DNA of 64,000 nucleotides, taken from contig NZ_JAGQCD010000007.1 of assembly GCF_024345975.1 (NCBI RefSeq), positions 62,001 through 126,000 of the forward strand. Direction: 5' to 3'. A program made the position numbers and the translations under genes. This DNA is from Cyanobium sp. Cruz-8D1. GTDB taxonomy: Bacteria; Cyanobacteriota; Cyanobacteriia; PCC-6307; Cyanobiaceae. Below are positions 12,094 through 19,740 of this stretch, piece by piece. How positions within the stretch are numbered: position 1 is the first letter of the stretch; every line of letters begins with the position of its first letter. The notes under the pieces are model-generated. The model was not told the DNA's origin. It was given only the letters and a program-made list of their open reading frames with translations, and made no database searches.

Positions 12094-12794
12094 GCCGCCC
12101 CGGACCCCATCCCCGGCCCCGCCGCCGCTCGCGTCGCCCGGCCAGCACTGAGCCGACGCCGGCGGGTCCTCCCCAGCGGACGAACCGCCGCGCCCCCCCC
12201 GCCCCGCGGCGACCTGGCCGGGGCCGGGGCGTGCTGGTGGGCTTGGCGGGCCTGGCTCTGCTGTGGCTGTCCCGGGGGGTGTGGTGGCCGACGCCGCCGC
12301 CGCCCCAGATGATCCTGGTGCTGGGGGGCGATGCCGATCGGGAGGCGGCCGCTGCCCGCCTGGCCCGTAGCGATGGGCTGCCGGTGGTGGTCACCGGCGG
12401 CACCAACCCCGAGTACGCCCACTGGCTGTTCCAGCAGAAGGAGGGCCTGCCCTCTCGCCAGGTCCAGCTCGACTATCGGGCCCGGGACACGGTGTCCAAC
12501 TTCACCTCCCTGGTCGACGATCTGCGCAAGTCCCGGATCCGTCACGCCCTGCTCGTCACCTCCACCGATCACATGGAACGGGCTCTGCTGGTGGGACGGA
12601 TCGTGGCCGGCAGCCGCGGCATTCACCTCACCCCGGTGCCTGTCCCCTGCGGCGAGCTTTGCGTCGTCGAGGGCCGCAGGCGCTTGTGGGGCGATGGCGC
12701 CAGGGCGGCCCTGTGGGTGGTCAGCGGCCAGGACATCAGGCCGTGGGTGGAAGAGCGGGTGGCTCCCTGGCTGGAGAAAGCAGGCTTCCGCTGA
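12087..12794 (+). CDS. YdcF/SanA family (DUF218) membrane-anchored protein
   Basis: 235 residues with a long Arg/Pro-rich N-terminal tail (1-48) and one membrane helix (about 49-66). The DUF218 domain contains MILVLGGDADREAAAARLA, VVVTGGTNPEYA, DYRARDTVSNFTSL and LLVTSTDHMERA. YdcF/SanA proteins act in envelope or vancomycin-barrier functions, but their biochemistry is unclear. The last 59 nt overlap the convergent acyltransferase gene. Confidence 0.85.
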   Translation: MLSRPGPHPRPRRRSRRPASTEPTPAGPPQRTNRRAPPAPRRPGRGRGVLVGLAGLALLWLSRGVWWPTPPPPQMILVLGGDADREAAAARLARSDGLPVVVTGGTNPEYAHWLFQQKEGLPSRQVQLDYRARDTVSNFTSLVDDLRKSRIRHALLVTSTDHMERALLVGRIVAGSRGIHLTPVPVPCGELCVVEGRRRLWGDGARAALWVVSGQDIRPWVEERVAPWLEKAGFR

Positions 12795-13461
12795 TCGGGC
12801 CGAGGTCCAGCATCCTGTTGATCTGCTCCTGGGCGGCCCGGGTCACCGCCTCCAGGTCGGGGCGCCGCCGGGAGGCCGGGGGAGGGATCGGCGTGCCGAT
12901 GCGGATGTGGATCGGCACCAGCCGGGGCCCATGGCCGCCTGCTCCCAGGGCCCGGTGGCTGTTGATGATCGCCACCGGCAGCAGCGGCACCCCAGCGCGG
13001 GCCGCCAGCAGGGCCGCCCCTGGCTGGGGCCGATTGACGCGGCCATCCGCCTGGCGGGTGCCGTCCAGGAAGACGCCGGTGGCCCAGCCCTGCAGCAGCC
13101 GGTCGGTGGCGGTGCGGATCGCTTCCCGGTCGCCGGCGCCGCGCTCGACCGGGTAGGCGCCGCAGGCCCGGATGATCGGCCCCAGCAGCGGCACCCGGAA
13201 CAGCTCCGCCTTGGCCATGAAAGCCACGGGCCTGCCCAGGGCATGGCCCAGCAGCGGTGGATCCAGGTGGGAACCATGGTTGGCCACGACCACCACGGCC
13301 CCCTCCAGGGGCACGTGGTCGTTGCCGGTGGTCTGGCCCCGGAACAGCACCCGGAAGACGGGAAACACCAGCAGGTAGCTGATCAGCCGGTAGGTCAGGC
13401 TCGGCTTTGGCGTGCTCAGCAGGGCGGGGGGATCGGCCGGTGGCCGGCGGCGGCGTCTCAC
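12736..13461 (-). CDS. plsC: 1-acyl-sn-glycerol-3-phosphate acyltransferase (PlsC family)
   Basis: Makes phosphatidic acid by acylating lysophosphatidic acid at the membrane. The catalytic block is NHGSHLDPPLL (His62, Asp67). The second motif is FLDGTRQADG rather than the usual FPEGTRS, a mild variation. The 241-residue protein starts at GTG 13461, overlapping the fabD stop by 4 nt. As last gene of rpaB-plsX-fabH-fabD-plsC it fits phospholipid initiation. Its 3' end overlaps the convergent YdcF-like gene. Confidence 0.88.
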   Translation of the reverse strand: MRRRRRPPADPPALLSTPKPSLTYRLISYLLVFPVFRVLFRGQTTGNDHVPLEGAVVVVANHGSHLDPPLLGHALGRPVAFMAKAELFRVPLLGPIIRACGAYPVERGAGDREAIRTATDRLLQGWATGVFLDGTRQADGRVNRPQPGAALLAARAGVPLLPVAIINSHRALGAGGHGPRLVPIHIRIGTPIPPPASRRRPDLEAVTRAAQEQINRMLDLGPISGSLLSPAREPPALPPTA

Positions 13462-14366
13462 TGGCCCAGGTCGCCCGAGCCGGCGATCTGGGCGGTGCCG
13501 AGCCCGGGGCAGCTGCGCTTGATCAGGCCACTGAGCACGTTGCCGGGGCCGATCTCCACCGCGGTGGTGATGCCGGCGCTCTGCAGGCGTTCCATGGTTT
13601 CGCGCCAGCGCACCCCCATGGTCATCTGCTGGCGCAGGCGTTCCTTGAGCACCGAGGCGGCGGTTTCGGGCCTGGGATCGGCGTTGCTGAGCACGGGGAT
13701 CCGGGCGTCGGCGAAGGGCACCGCCTCCAGTTCGGCCGCGAAGGCGGCGGCGGCGGCGGCCATGAAGGGGGAATGGAAGGCGCCGGAGACGGCCAGGGGG
13801 ATGGCCCGTTTGCAGCGCACCGTGGCGCTGACGCTGGCCACCGCCTCCGGCGTGCCGGAGAGCACCACCTGGGCGGCGCTGTTGTCGTTGGCGATGACCA
13901 CCCCCTCGGTGGCCGCCACCACCCGCTCCAGCTCGTCGCGGTCGAAGCCCATCACGGCGGTCATGGCGCCGCCGCCGGCGGCGGCCATCAGTTCGCTGCG
14001 GCGGCGCAGCAGCTTCAGGCCGGTCTCGGCATCGAAGACCCCGGCGGCGTAGAGGGCCACCAGCTCGCCCAGGCTGTGGCCCGCCACCAGCTGGGCCGTG
14101 CGGCCCTGCCGGTGCAGTTCGTCCACCAGCAGGCTCTCGACCACGAACAGGGCCGGCTGGGTGTTGCGGGTGTCGTTGAGATCGCTGGGTTCGCCCGGGT
14201 CCCCGCTGCCGCCGGCTTCAGACCCGGCGCAGATGGCCAGCAGGTCGCGGCCGAGCAGGGCTGAGGCCCGATCAAAGCGCTCCCGGGCGCCAGGCAGGTC
14301 GATCACCCCCTCGGCCATGCCCGGCTTCTGCGAACCCTGTCCCGGAAACACCCAGGCGATGGCCAT
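13458..14366 (-). CDS. fabD: Malonyl-CoA:ACP transacylase
   Basis: Transfers malonyl from CoA to ACP for fatty acid elongation in the cytoplasm. The 302-residue protein has FPGQGSQKPGM (7-17), the active-site serine in GHSLGE (Ser98), and SGAFHSPFM carrying the catalytic His. It lies 27 nt after fabH and overlaps plsC by 4 nt. Confidence 0.96.
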   Translation of the reverse strand: MAIAWVFPGQGSQKPGMAEGVIDLPGARERFDRASALLGRDLLAICAGSEAGGSGDPGEPSDLNDTRNTQPALFVVESLLVDELHRQGRTAQLVAGHSLGELVALYAAGVFDAETGLKLLRRRSELMAAAGGGAMTAVMGFDRDELERVVAATEGVVIANDNSAAQVVLSGTPEAVASVSATVRCKRAIPLAVSGAFHSPFMAAAAAAFAAELEAVPFADARIPVLSNADPRPETAASVLKERLRQQMTMGVRWRETMERLQSAGITTAVEIGPGNVLSGLIKRSCPGLGTAQIAGSGDLGQ

Positions 14367-14393
14367 GCAAGCCTCCCGTGCAACGGCAGGAGA

Positions 14394-15449
14394 TTAGGGC
14401 TCGGCTGGCGGGCGGCCGGGACCGCTCCAGCGGAACAGGGCGGCCCCCCAGCTGAGGCCGGCACCGAAGCCGCTGCTGGCGATCAGGTCACCGACGCCCA
14501 CCCGCCCATCGCGGACCGCTTCATCAAGCATCAGGGGGATCGTGGCGGCGGAGGTGTTCCCATAGGCCGAGAGATTGCTGAGCACCCGCTCGGCGGGCAT
14601 GGCGAAGCGGTCGGCCACCGCATCGAGGATGCGCTGGTTGGCCTGATGCAGCAACAGCCAGTCCACATCCGAGGCGGCGGTGCCGGTGGCCTCCAGCAGC
14701 TCGGCCAGCACGGCGGGCACTTCCCGTACGGCGAACTTGTAGACCTCCTGGCCGTTCATGTGGATCGGCGCGAAGCCCCCCACCTGGGCGGAGAGGTCTG
14801 CCACCAGGGGCCGGTGCTCGGCCACCTGGGCCAGGGTGAGGCAGGCGTTGCGGCTGCCATCCGAGCGCATGCGGAAGCCCACCAGGGCGTCGTCGGCAGG
14901 GTCGCAGGCCTGGACGGCCAGGGCACCGGCGCCATCGCCGAAGAGCACGCAGGTGCGGCGATCGTCCCAGTCGAGCCAGCGGCTGAGCTGGTCGGCGCCG
15001 ATCACCAGCACCCGCTGCATCGTGCCGCCGTGGATGTACTGGGCCGCCGTGATCAGGGCGAACAGGAAGCCACTGCAGGCCGCCGTGAGATCGAAGGCCA
15101 CCGCCCGGTGGGCGCCCAGGGCCGCCTGGACCCGGGGGGCGGTGCCGAACAGGTCGTCGGGGCTGGAGGTGGCCAGCAGGATCAGATCCACTTCATCAGG
15201 AGCCCAGCCCGCATGGGCCAGGGCCGCCCGGCCGGCTTCGGCGGCCAGGCTGGTGACAGTCTCGCCGGGGCCAGCCACGCGCCGGGCGCCGATGCCGGTG
15301 CGGCTGCGGATCCAGCCGTCGTTGGTGTCGACCCGCTCGCTCAGCTGGTCGTTACTGATGCTGGCGGCGGGGAGAGCGCGTCCACAACCCACCAGAGCCA
15401 TCCCCCGCAAGGCGGCCGTGGTCACCGTCTTGTCCGAGCCGAGCGGCAC
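14394..15449 (-). CDS. fabH: Beta-ketoacyl-ACP synthase III
   Basis: Initiates type II fatty acid synthesis by condensing acetyl-CoA with malonyl-ACP. The catalytic Cys lies in LTAACSGFLF (Cys125), the His in LLLHQANQRI and the Asn in SAYGNTSAAT. The product is 351 residues. A start at an internal codon near ALRGMALVG would shorten it by about 14 residues to the typical length. It lies 25 nt downstream of plsX, as in many bacterial plsX-fabH-fabD operons. Confidence 0.95.
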   Translation of the reverse strand: MPLGSDKTVTTAALRGMALVGCGRALPAASISNDQLSERVDTNDGWIRSRTGIGARRVAGPGETVTSLAAEAGRAALAHAGWAPDEVDLILLATSSPDDLFGTAPRVQAALGAHRAVAFDLTAACSGFLFALITAAQYIHGGTMQRVLVIGADQLSRWLDWDDRRTCVLFGDGAGALAVQACDPADDALVGFRMRSDGSRNACLTLAQVAEHRPLVADLSAQVGGFAPIHMNGQEVYKFAVREVPAVLAELLEATGTAASDVDWLLLHQANQRILDAVADRFAMPAERVLSNLSAYGNTSAATIPLMLDEAVRDGRVGVGDLIASSGFGAGLSWGAALFRWSGPGRPPAEP

Positions 15450-15474
15450 CCATTCGGTTCACAGGTGGGCACAG

Positions 15475-16836
15475 TCAACCACAGGTCGTTGCCACTCCGG
15501 CGCTCCCCTCGCCGAGGGCGTGCAGGTCGTCCATGACGCCGTGGCTGGCGGCGGAGTGGGCCAGCCGCAGGGCGCTAACCACCGAAAGCGCCCGGCTGCT
15601 GCCGTGGCCGATCACGCAGATGCCGTCGACCCCGAGAAGCAGGGCGCCGCCGTGCTCGGCGTGGTCGAGGCGCTTCTTGATCCGCACCAGGTTGCTGCGC
15701 AGGAACGCCGAGCCCACCTTGCCCCGGCGCCCCCGGGGCAGCTCGGCCCGCAGCACGTCCAGCAGGACGCTGCCCACCGACTCAAGGAACTTCAGCAGCA
15801 CGTTGCCGGTGAAGCCGTCGCAGACCACCACGTCGAAGTCCCCGGAGAGGATGTCGCGACCCTCGCAGTTGCCGGCGAAGACGAAGCGCTCGTCGCCCGC
15901 CAGCAGCGGATGGGTGCGCAGGCAGAGGTCGTTGCCCTTGCACTCCTCCTCGCCGATGTTCACCAGGCCGATGCGGGGCCGTTTCACCTGCAGCACGTCG
16001 CGGCTGTAGATGTTCCCGAGCAGGGCGAACTGATGCAGCCACTCGGGCTTGCAGTCCATGTTGGCCCCCACGTCGAGCACCAGCACCTGCTGGCTGGGGT
16101 CCTTGGTGGGGAACAGGGCGCCGATGGCGGGCCGATCGATGCCCGCCAGCCGGCCGAGGCGGAAGATCGCGGCGGCCATCACCGCACCTGAGTTGCCGGC
16201 GGAATAGACGGCGGTGGCCTCACCCTTCTTGACCAGATCCATGGCCACATTGATGCTGGCGTCGCGCTTGCGGCGCACCACCGTGGCCTCCTCGTGCATG
16301 CCCACCGAGGGGCCGCTGGGCACCAGTTCGATCAGGCCGTGCTGCACCGCCTCTTCAAGGTCGTGGCCCAGGCCCATCGCCGCCACCGCCAAGCGCAGCG
16401 GCTCCGGCTCGGCCACGAAGCGGATGCGCAGGGGCAGCAGGCCCACCGCCCTCAGACATCCCTCCAGGATCGGGCCTGGGGCGTGGTCTCCGCCCATGCC
16501 GTCGACGGCGACCCAGAGGCGCTGCCGGTCATCGATGCCGCCGCCGCTGTGGTTCCCCTGCTGGAGACGCCGCAGCGGATCGAAGACGAAGGGCTGGAGC
16601 ACGGAGCCCGCCACGTTGGTGGCAGCGCCGGCCATGCTGCCCGCCACCGAGACGGCCCCCGAGGCGGCCCCCGAGGCCGTGGCGGTGGCGGTGCCCACCA
16701 GGCTGGTGACGGCCGCATTGCGCCGGTACCAGATCACCAGACGGCGGATCGTGCGGTTGGGTTTGGGGCGGTTGGAGGCGAAGCGGCGACCGTCGCGCCC
16801 CCCGCCTTCAGGATCCTTCGGTGGCAACGGGTTCAA
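15475..16836 (-). CDS. plsX: Phosphate acyltransferase PlsX with N-terminal extension
   Basis: Converts acyl-ACP to acyl-phosphate for glycerolipid synthesis. The core starts near residue 107 with VAVDGMGGDHAPG and includes MHEEATVVRRKRDASI, VYSAGNSGAVMA, VLDVGANMDCKPEWL and VVVCDGFTGNVLLKFLE. The 453-residue product has ~105 extra N-terminal residues: a basic segment, then an Ala/Gly/Ser-rich region (41-82) that could be membrane-active. The start at 16836 overlaps the rpaB 3' end by 29 nt. A later start is possible, but the conserved-looking RRLVIWYRRNAAVTSLVG argues for the long form. Confidence 0.92.
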   Translation of the reverse strand: MNPLPPKDPEGGGRDGRRFASNRPKPNRTIRRLVIWYRRNAAVTSLVGTATATASGAASGAVSVAGSMAGAATNVAGSVLQPFVFDPLRRLQQGNHSGGGIDDRQRLWVAVDGMGGDHAPGPILEGCLRAVGLLPLRIRFVAEPEPLRLAVAAMGLGHDLEEAVQHGLIELVPSGPSVGMHEEATVVRRKRDASINVAMDLVKKGEATAVYSAGNSGAVMAAAIFRLGRLAGIDRPAIGALFPTKDPSQQVLVLDVGANMDCKPEWLHQFALLGNIYSRDVLQVKRPRIGLVNIGEEECKGNDLCLRTHPLLAGDERFVFAGNCEGRDILSGDFDVVVCDGFTGNVLLKFLESVGSVLLDVLRAELPRGRRGKVGSAFLRSNLVRIKKRLDHAEHGGALLLGVDGICVIGHGSSRALSVVSALRLAHSAASHGVMDDLHALGEGSAGVATTCG

Positions 16837-17554
16837 CGATGCGCTGGAACAGATAGCCGGTGCCCCGGGCCGTGAGGATCAGCTCGGGGTTGGCTGGATC
16901 ATCCTCCAGTTTGGAGCGCAGCCGCGAGATGTGGACATCCACCACGCGGGTGTCCACGTGACGCTCGGGGGTGTAGCCCCACACCTCCTTGAGGATCTCG
17001 CCCCGGCTGAAGGGTTCGCCGGAGCGGCTCACCAGCAGCTCCAGCAGGCTGAACTCCATCCCGGTGAGACGGATGCGCTCGTCGCCCCGGTACACCTGCC
17101 GCTTGTTGGTGTCGATGCGGAGATCGCCGACCTGGATCACGCCGGAATTGGGGATTCCGGCGCCGGGGTCCTTCTCGACCCGCCGCAGCACGCAGCGGAT
17201 GCGGGCCTCCAGCTCCTTGGGGCTGAAGGGCTTGACGACGTAGTCGTCGGCCCCGAGCTCGAGGCCCGTGATGCGGTCGGCCACGTCACCGAGGGCGGTG
17301 AGCATCACGATCGGCACATCGGACTCCTTGCGCAGCTCCTGGCAGACGCCGTAGCCATCGAGCTTGGGCATCATCACGTCGAGGACCACCAGGTCCGGCA
17401 GGACACGGTGGAACGCCTCGATGGCCTCCTCGCCGTCGCAGGCGGTGACCACCTGATAGCCGATCATCGAGAGGCGCGTCTCGAGGATCCGGCGAATGCT
17501 GGCCTCGTCATCGACGACGAGGATCGTTTCCTTGGCGGTGGGGGAGGCCGTCAT
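16808..17554 (-). CDS. rpaB: OmpR-family response regulator RpaB (Ycf27)
   Basis: Essential cyanobacterial regulator that binds HLR1 sites and controls high-light and photosystem genes; its usual kinase is NblS/Hik33. The receiver domain (about 10-125) has the acidic pocket DDE, phospho-acceptor Asp in VVLDVMMPKLDGYG, and Lys in DDYVVKPFSPKELEAR. The winged-helix effector contains GMEFSLLELLVSRSGE and RHVDTRVVDVHISRLR. 248 residues from ATG 17554; an ATG eight codons upstream looks spurious. It heads the lipid operon and runs into plsX. Confidence 0.95.
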   Translation of the reverse strand: MTASPTAKETILVVDDEASIRRILETRLSMIGYQVVTACDGEEAIEAFHRVLPDLVVLDVMMPKLDGYGVCQELRKESDVPIVMLTALGDVADRITGLELGADDYVVKPFSPKELEARIRCVLRRVEKDPGAGIPNSGVIQVGDLRIDTNKRQVYRGDERIRLTGMEFSLLELLVSRSGEPFSRGEILKEVWGYTPERHVDTRVVDVHISRLRSKLEDDPANPELILTARGTGYLFQRIVEPVATEGS

Positions 17555-17657
17555 TGCGCGGCGAGGACAATGCAACACGGATCCGCCCTACTGAACCGGC
17601 CGGAAGGTCGCGAATTCACCGAACGCCACCTTTCTTCATACACCCCGCTCGCTTGCC

Positions 17658-19115
17658 TTGGCCCGTCCCGGTTCCTCGTTCGTCTGCCAGGCCTGTGGGG
17701 CCAGGACGCGGCAGTTCTTCGGCCGCTGCTCCGGCTGCGGTGGCTGGAACACGCTGGTGGAGCAGAGCGAGCCGAGTGCGGACACACGCCGCCGCCGCCC
17801 GGTGGCCGATACGGCTGCTCCGGCACCGGGCCGTCCCAGCCGCTCCGAACCGATCCAGGCCGTGGGGGACCGGCCCCTGCAGCGCCTGGCCAGCGGCTAT
17901 GGCGAGCTGGACCGGGTACTGGGCGGCGGCCTGGTGCCTGGCTCCCTGGTGCTCCTGGGGGGTGATCCGGGCATCGGCAAGAGCACCCTGCTGCTGCAGA
18001 GCGCCCGGGCCATGGCCTCCCGGGCCGTGGTGCTCTACGTCAGTGCCGAGGAGTCGGCCCAGCAGGTGAAGCTGCGCTGGCGGCGCCTGGCCGAGGACGC
18101 CCCTGGCGAAGCGGCGGAGGCTGGCGAAGGCGAAGGCGGCGATGGTGAGGGTCTGCGCCTGCTGGCGGAGACCGATCTGGAGCTGGTGCTGCAGGAACTG
18201 GAGACCCTGCGGCCCCAGGTGGCGATCATCGACAGCATCCAGGCCCTGCATGACGCCGAGCTGGGCAGTGCCCCCGGCTCGGTGTCCCAGGTGCGGGACT
18301 GTGCCGCCGCCCTGCAGCGGATCGCCAAACGCCAGCACACCGCCCTGGTGCTGGTGGGGCACGTCACCAAGGAGGGGATGCTGGCGGGTCCCAAGGTGCT
18401 TGAGCACCTGGTGGATGCGGTGCTCACCTTCGAAGGGGACCGCTTCGCCAGCCACCGGCTGCTGCGGGCCGTGAAGAATCGCTTCGGCGCCACCCACGAG
18501 CTGGGGGTGTTCGAGATGCAGGGTGCCGGGCTGGTGGAAGTGAGCAACCCCAGCGAGCTGTTCCTGGCCGGGGATGGACCCAGCCCCGGCACCGCCACGA
18601 TCGTGGCCTGTGAGGGCACCCGCCCGCTGCTGGTGGAGGTTCAGGCCCTGGTCAGCCCCACCAGCTACGCCAGCCCGCGGCGCACCGCCACCGGCATCGG
18701 CACCAACCGCCTGCACCAGATCCTGGCGGTGTTGGAGAAGCACATGGGTCTGCCCCTCTCGCGCTTCGACTGCTACCTGGCGGTGGCCGGTGGCCTTGAG
18801 GTGGAGGAGCCGGCGGCGGATCTGGGGGTCGCGGCCGCCGTGGTGGCCAGTTACCGCGACCTCACCCTGCCGGCGGGCACCGTGCTGCTGGGGGAACTGG
18901 GCCTGGGCGGCCAGCTGCGGCCCGTGGGCCAGTTGGAGTTGCGCCTGCAGGAGGCGGCCCGGCTGGGCTTTTCCCGGGCCGTGGTGCCCCGCGGTAGCGG
19001 CCTGGGGCCGGTGGCGGCCAGCCTCGGCCTGCAGCTGCTGGAGGCGGCCACGGTCGCCGAAGCCCTGGTGGCCGGCCTGGGGGTCAACCCCGACCAGTCG
19101 GAAGCAGACGTCTGA
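17658..19115 (+). CDS. radA: DNA repair protein RadA
   Basis: RecA-like ATPase that assists branch migration in recombination. The N-terminal zinc finger uses Cys10, Cys13, Cys24 and Cys27. The ATPase domain has Walker A in LGGDPGIGKSTLLLQ, a Walker B region in VAIIDSIQAL and the RadA-specific KNRFGATHELGVFEM. The C-terminal Lon-like domain contains LEVEEPAADLGVAAAVVAS. At 485 residues it is near family length, with an added Gly/Glu-rich loop (EAGEGEGGDGEG). Its stop abuts the ycf3 stop with no spacer. Confidence 0.96.
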   Translation: MARPGSSFVCQACGARTRQFFGRCSGCGGWNTLVEQSEPSADTRRRRPVADTAAPAPGRPSRSEPIQAVGDRPLQRLASGYGELDRVLGGGLVPGSLVLLGGDPGIGKSTLLLQSARAMASRAVVLYVSAEESAQQVKLRWRRLAEDAPGEAAEAGEGEGGDGEGLRLLAETDLELVLQELETLRPQVAIIDSIQALHDAELGSAPGSVSQVRDCAAALQRIAKRQHTALVLVGHVTKEGMLAGPKVLEHLVDAVLTFEGDRFASHRLLRAVKNRFGATHELGVFEMQGAGLVEVSNPSELFLAGDGPSPGTATIVACEGTRPLLVEVQALVSPTSYASPRRTATGIGTNRLHQILAVLEKHMGLPLSRFDCYLAVAGGLEVEEPAADLGVAAAVVASYRDLTLPAGTVLLGELGLGGQLRPVGQLELRLQEAARLGFSRAVVPRGSGLGPVAASLGLQLLEAATVAEALVAGLGVNPDQSEADV

Positions 19116-19637
19116 TCAGAAATACACGTCGACGTTGCTGCGGCCGGAGGACTTGAGCCAGTTCTCGATGTCCAGATAGCCGCCCGGGTAGAGCCGCACG
19201 GCCTTGGTCCAGTAGGTGGCGGCCTCGTCGAACCAGCGGTCGGCGGCGTCCTGGTCGCCGGTTTCCTCGGCCAGCCGGCCCCACTTCTCGTAGATCAGCC
19301 CCATGTTCTTGAGGCAGGAGGGGGAGTTGGCGTTGGCGTCGAGCGACTGGCGGTAGAAGTCGAGGGCCTTGTTCTCCTCGCCATTGCTCATGAAGATAAT
19401 CGCCATGTTCTTGAGGATCTCGCCCCGGTCGATGCTGTTCTCTTCAAGCTTCAGGGCTTCTTCGTAGTTTTCGAGGGCCTCGGCGTAGTCGCCGTCGTTC
19501 TGGGCCGACAGACCGTCGCGGTAATAGACGTACGCCTCCTTCGCCTTGGGATCGATCGGCAGCAGCTTGACGATCAGGTCGGCCATGACCGTGAAGCTCT
19601 TGTCGATGAAGTTGTCGTTGCGCTGCGAGCGGGGCAA
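19116..19637 (-). CDS. ycf3: Photosystem I assembly protein Ycf3
   Basis: TPR protein of the thylakoid surface needed to assemble photosystem I. TPR units are visible as [28 protein letters not shown], then [26 protein letters not shown] and [15 protein letters not shown] choose the TTG at 19637, because the product is then 173 residues beginning [20 protein letters not shown], exactly the family norm. An ATG at 19664 would add nine residues. Confidence 0.94.
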   Translation of the reverse strand: MPRSQRNDNFIDKSFTVMADLIVKLLPIDPKAKEAYVYYRDGLSAQNDGDYAEALENYEEALKLEENSIDRGEILKNMAIIFMSNGEENKALDFYRQSLDANANSPSCLKNMGLIYEKWGRLAEETGDQDAADRWFDEAATYWTKAVRLYPGGYLDIENWLKSSGRSNVDVYF

Positions 19638-19740
19638 GGGTCGAGATCCGGATCGTGCCTCCATCCTGCCTCGGGCGGCCGAAGGGGTGGTGGCTCCCTA
19701 GCCTGGGGCGCCGGTCCGTGATCGCCCCGGCACCCCCTGC

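Noticed and set aside
12331-14052. 573-codon plus-strand frame over the YdcF, plsC and fabD genes
   Set aside because: Composition is Arg/Ser/Pro/Trp-rich with no fold; the real genes in this stretch are firmly identified on other frames.
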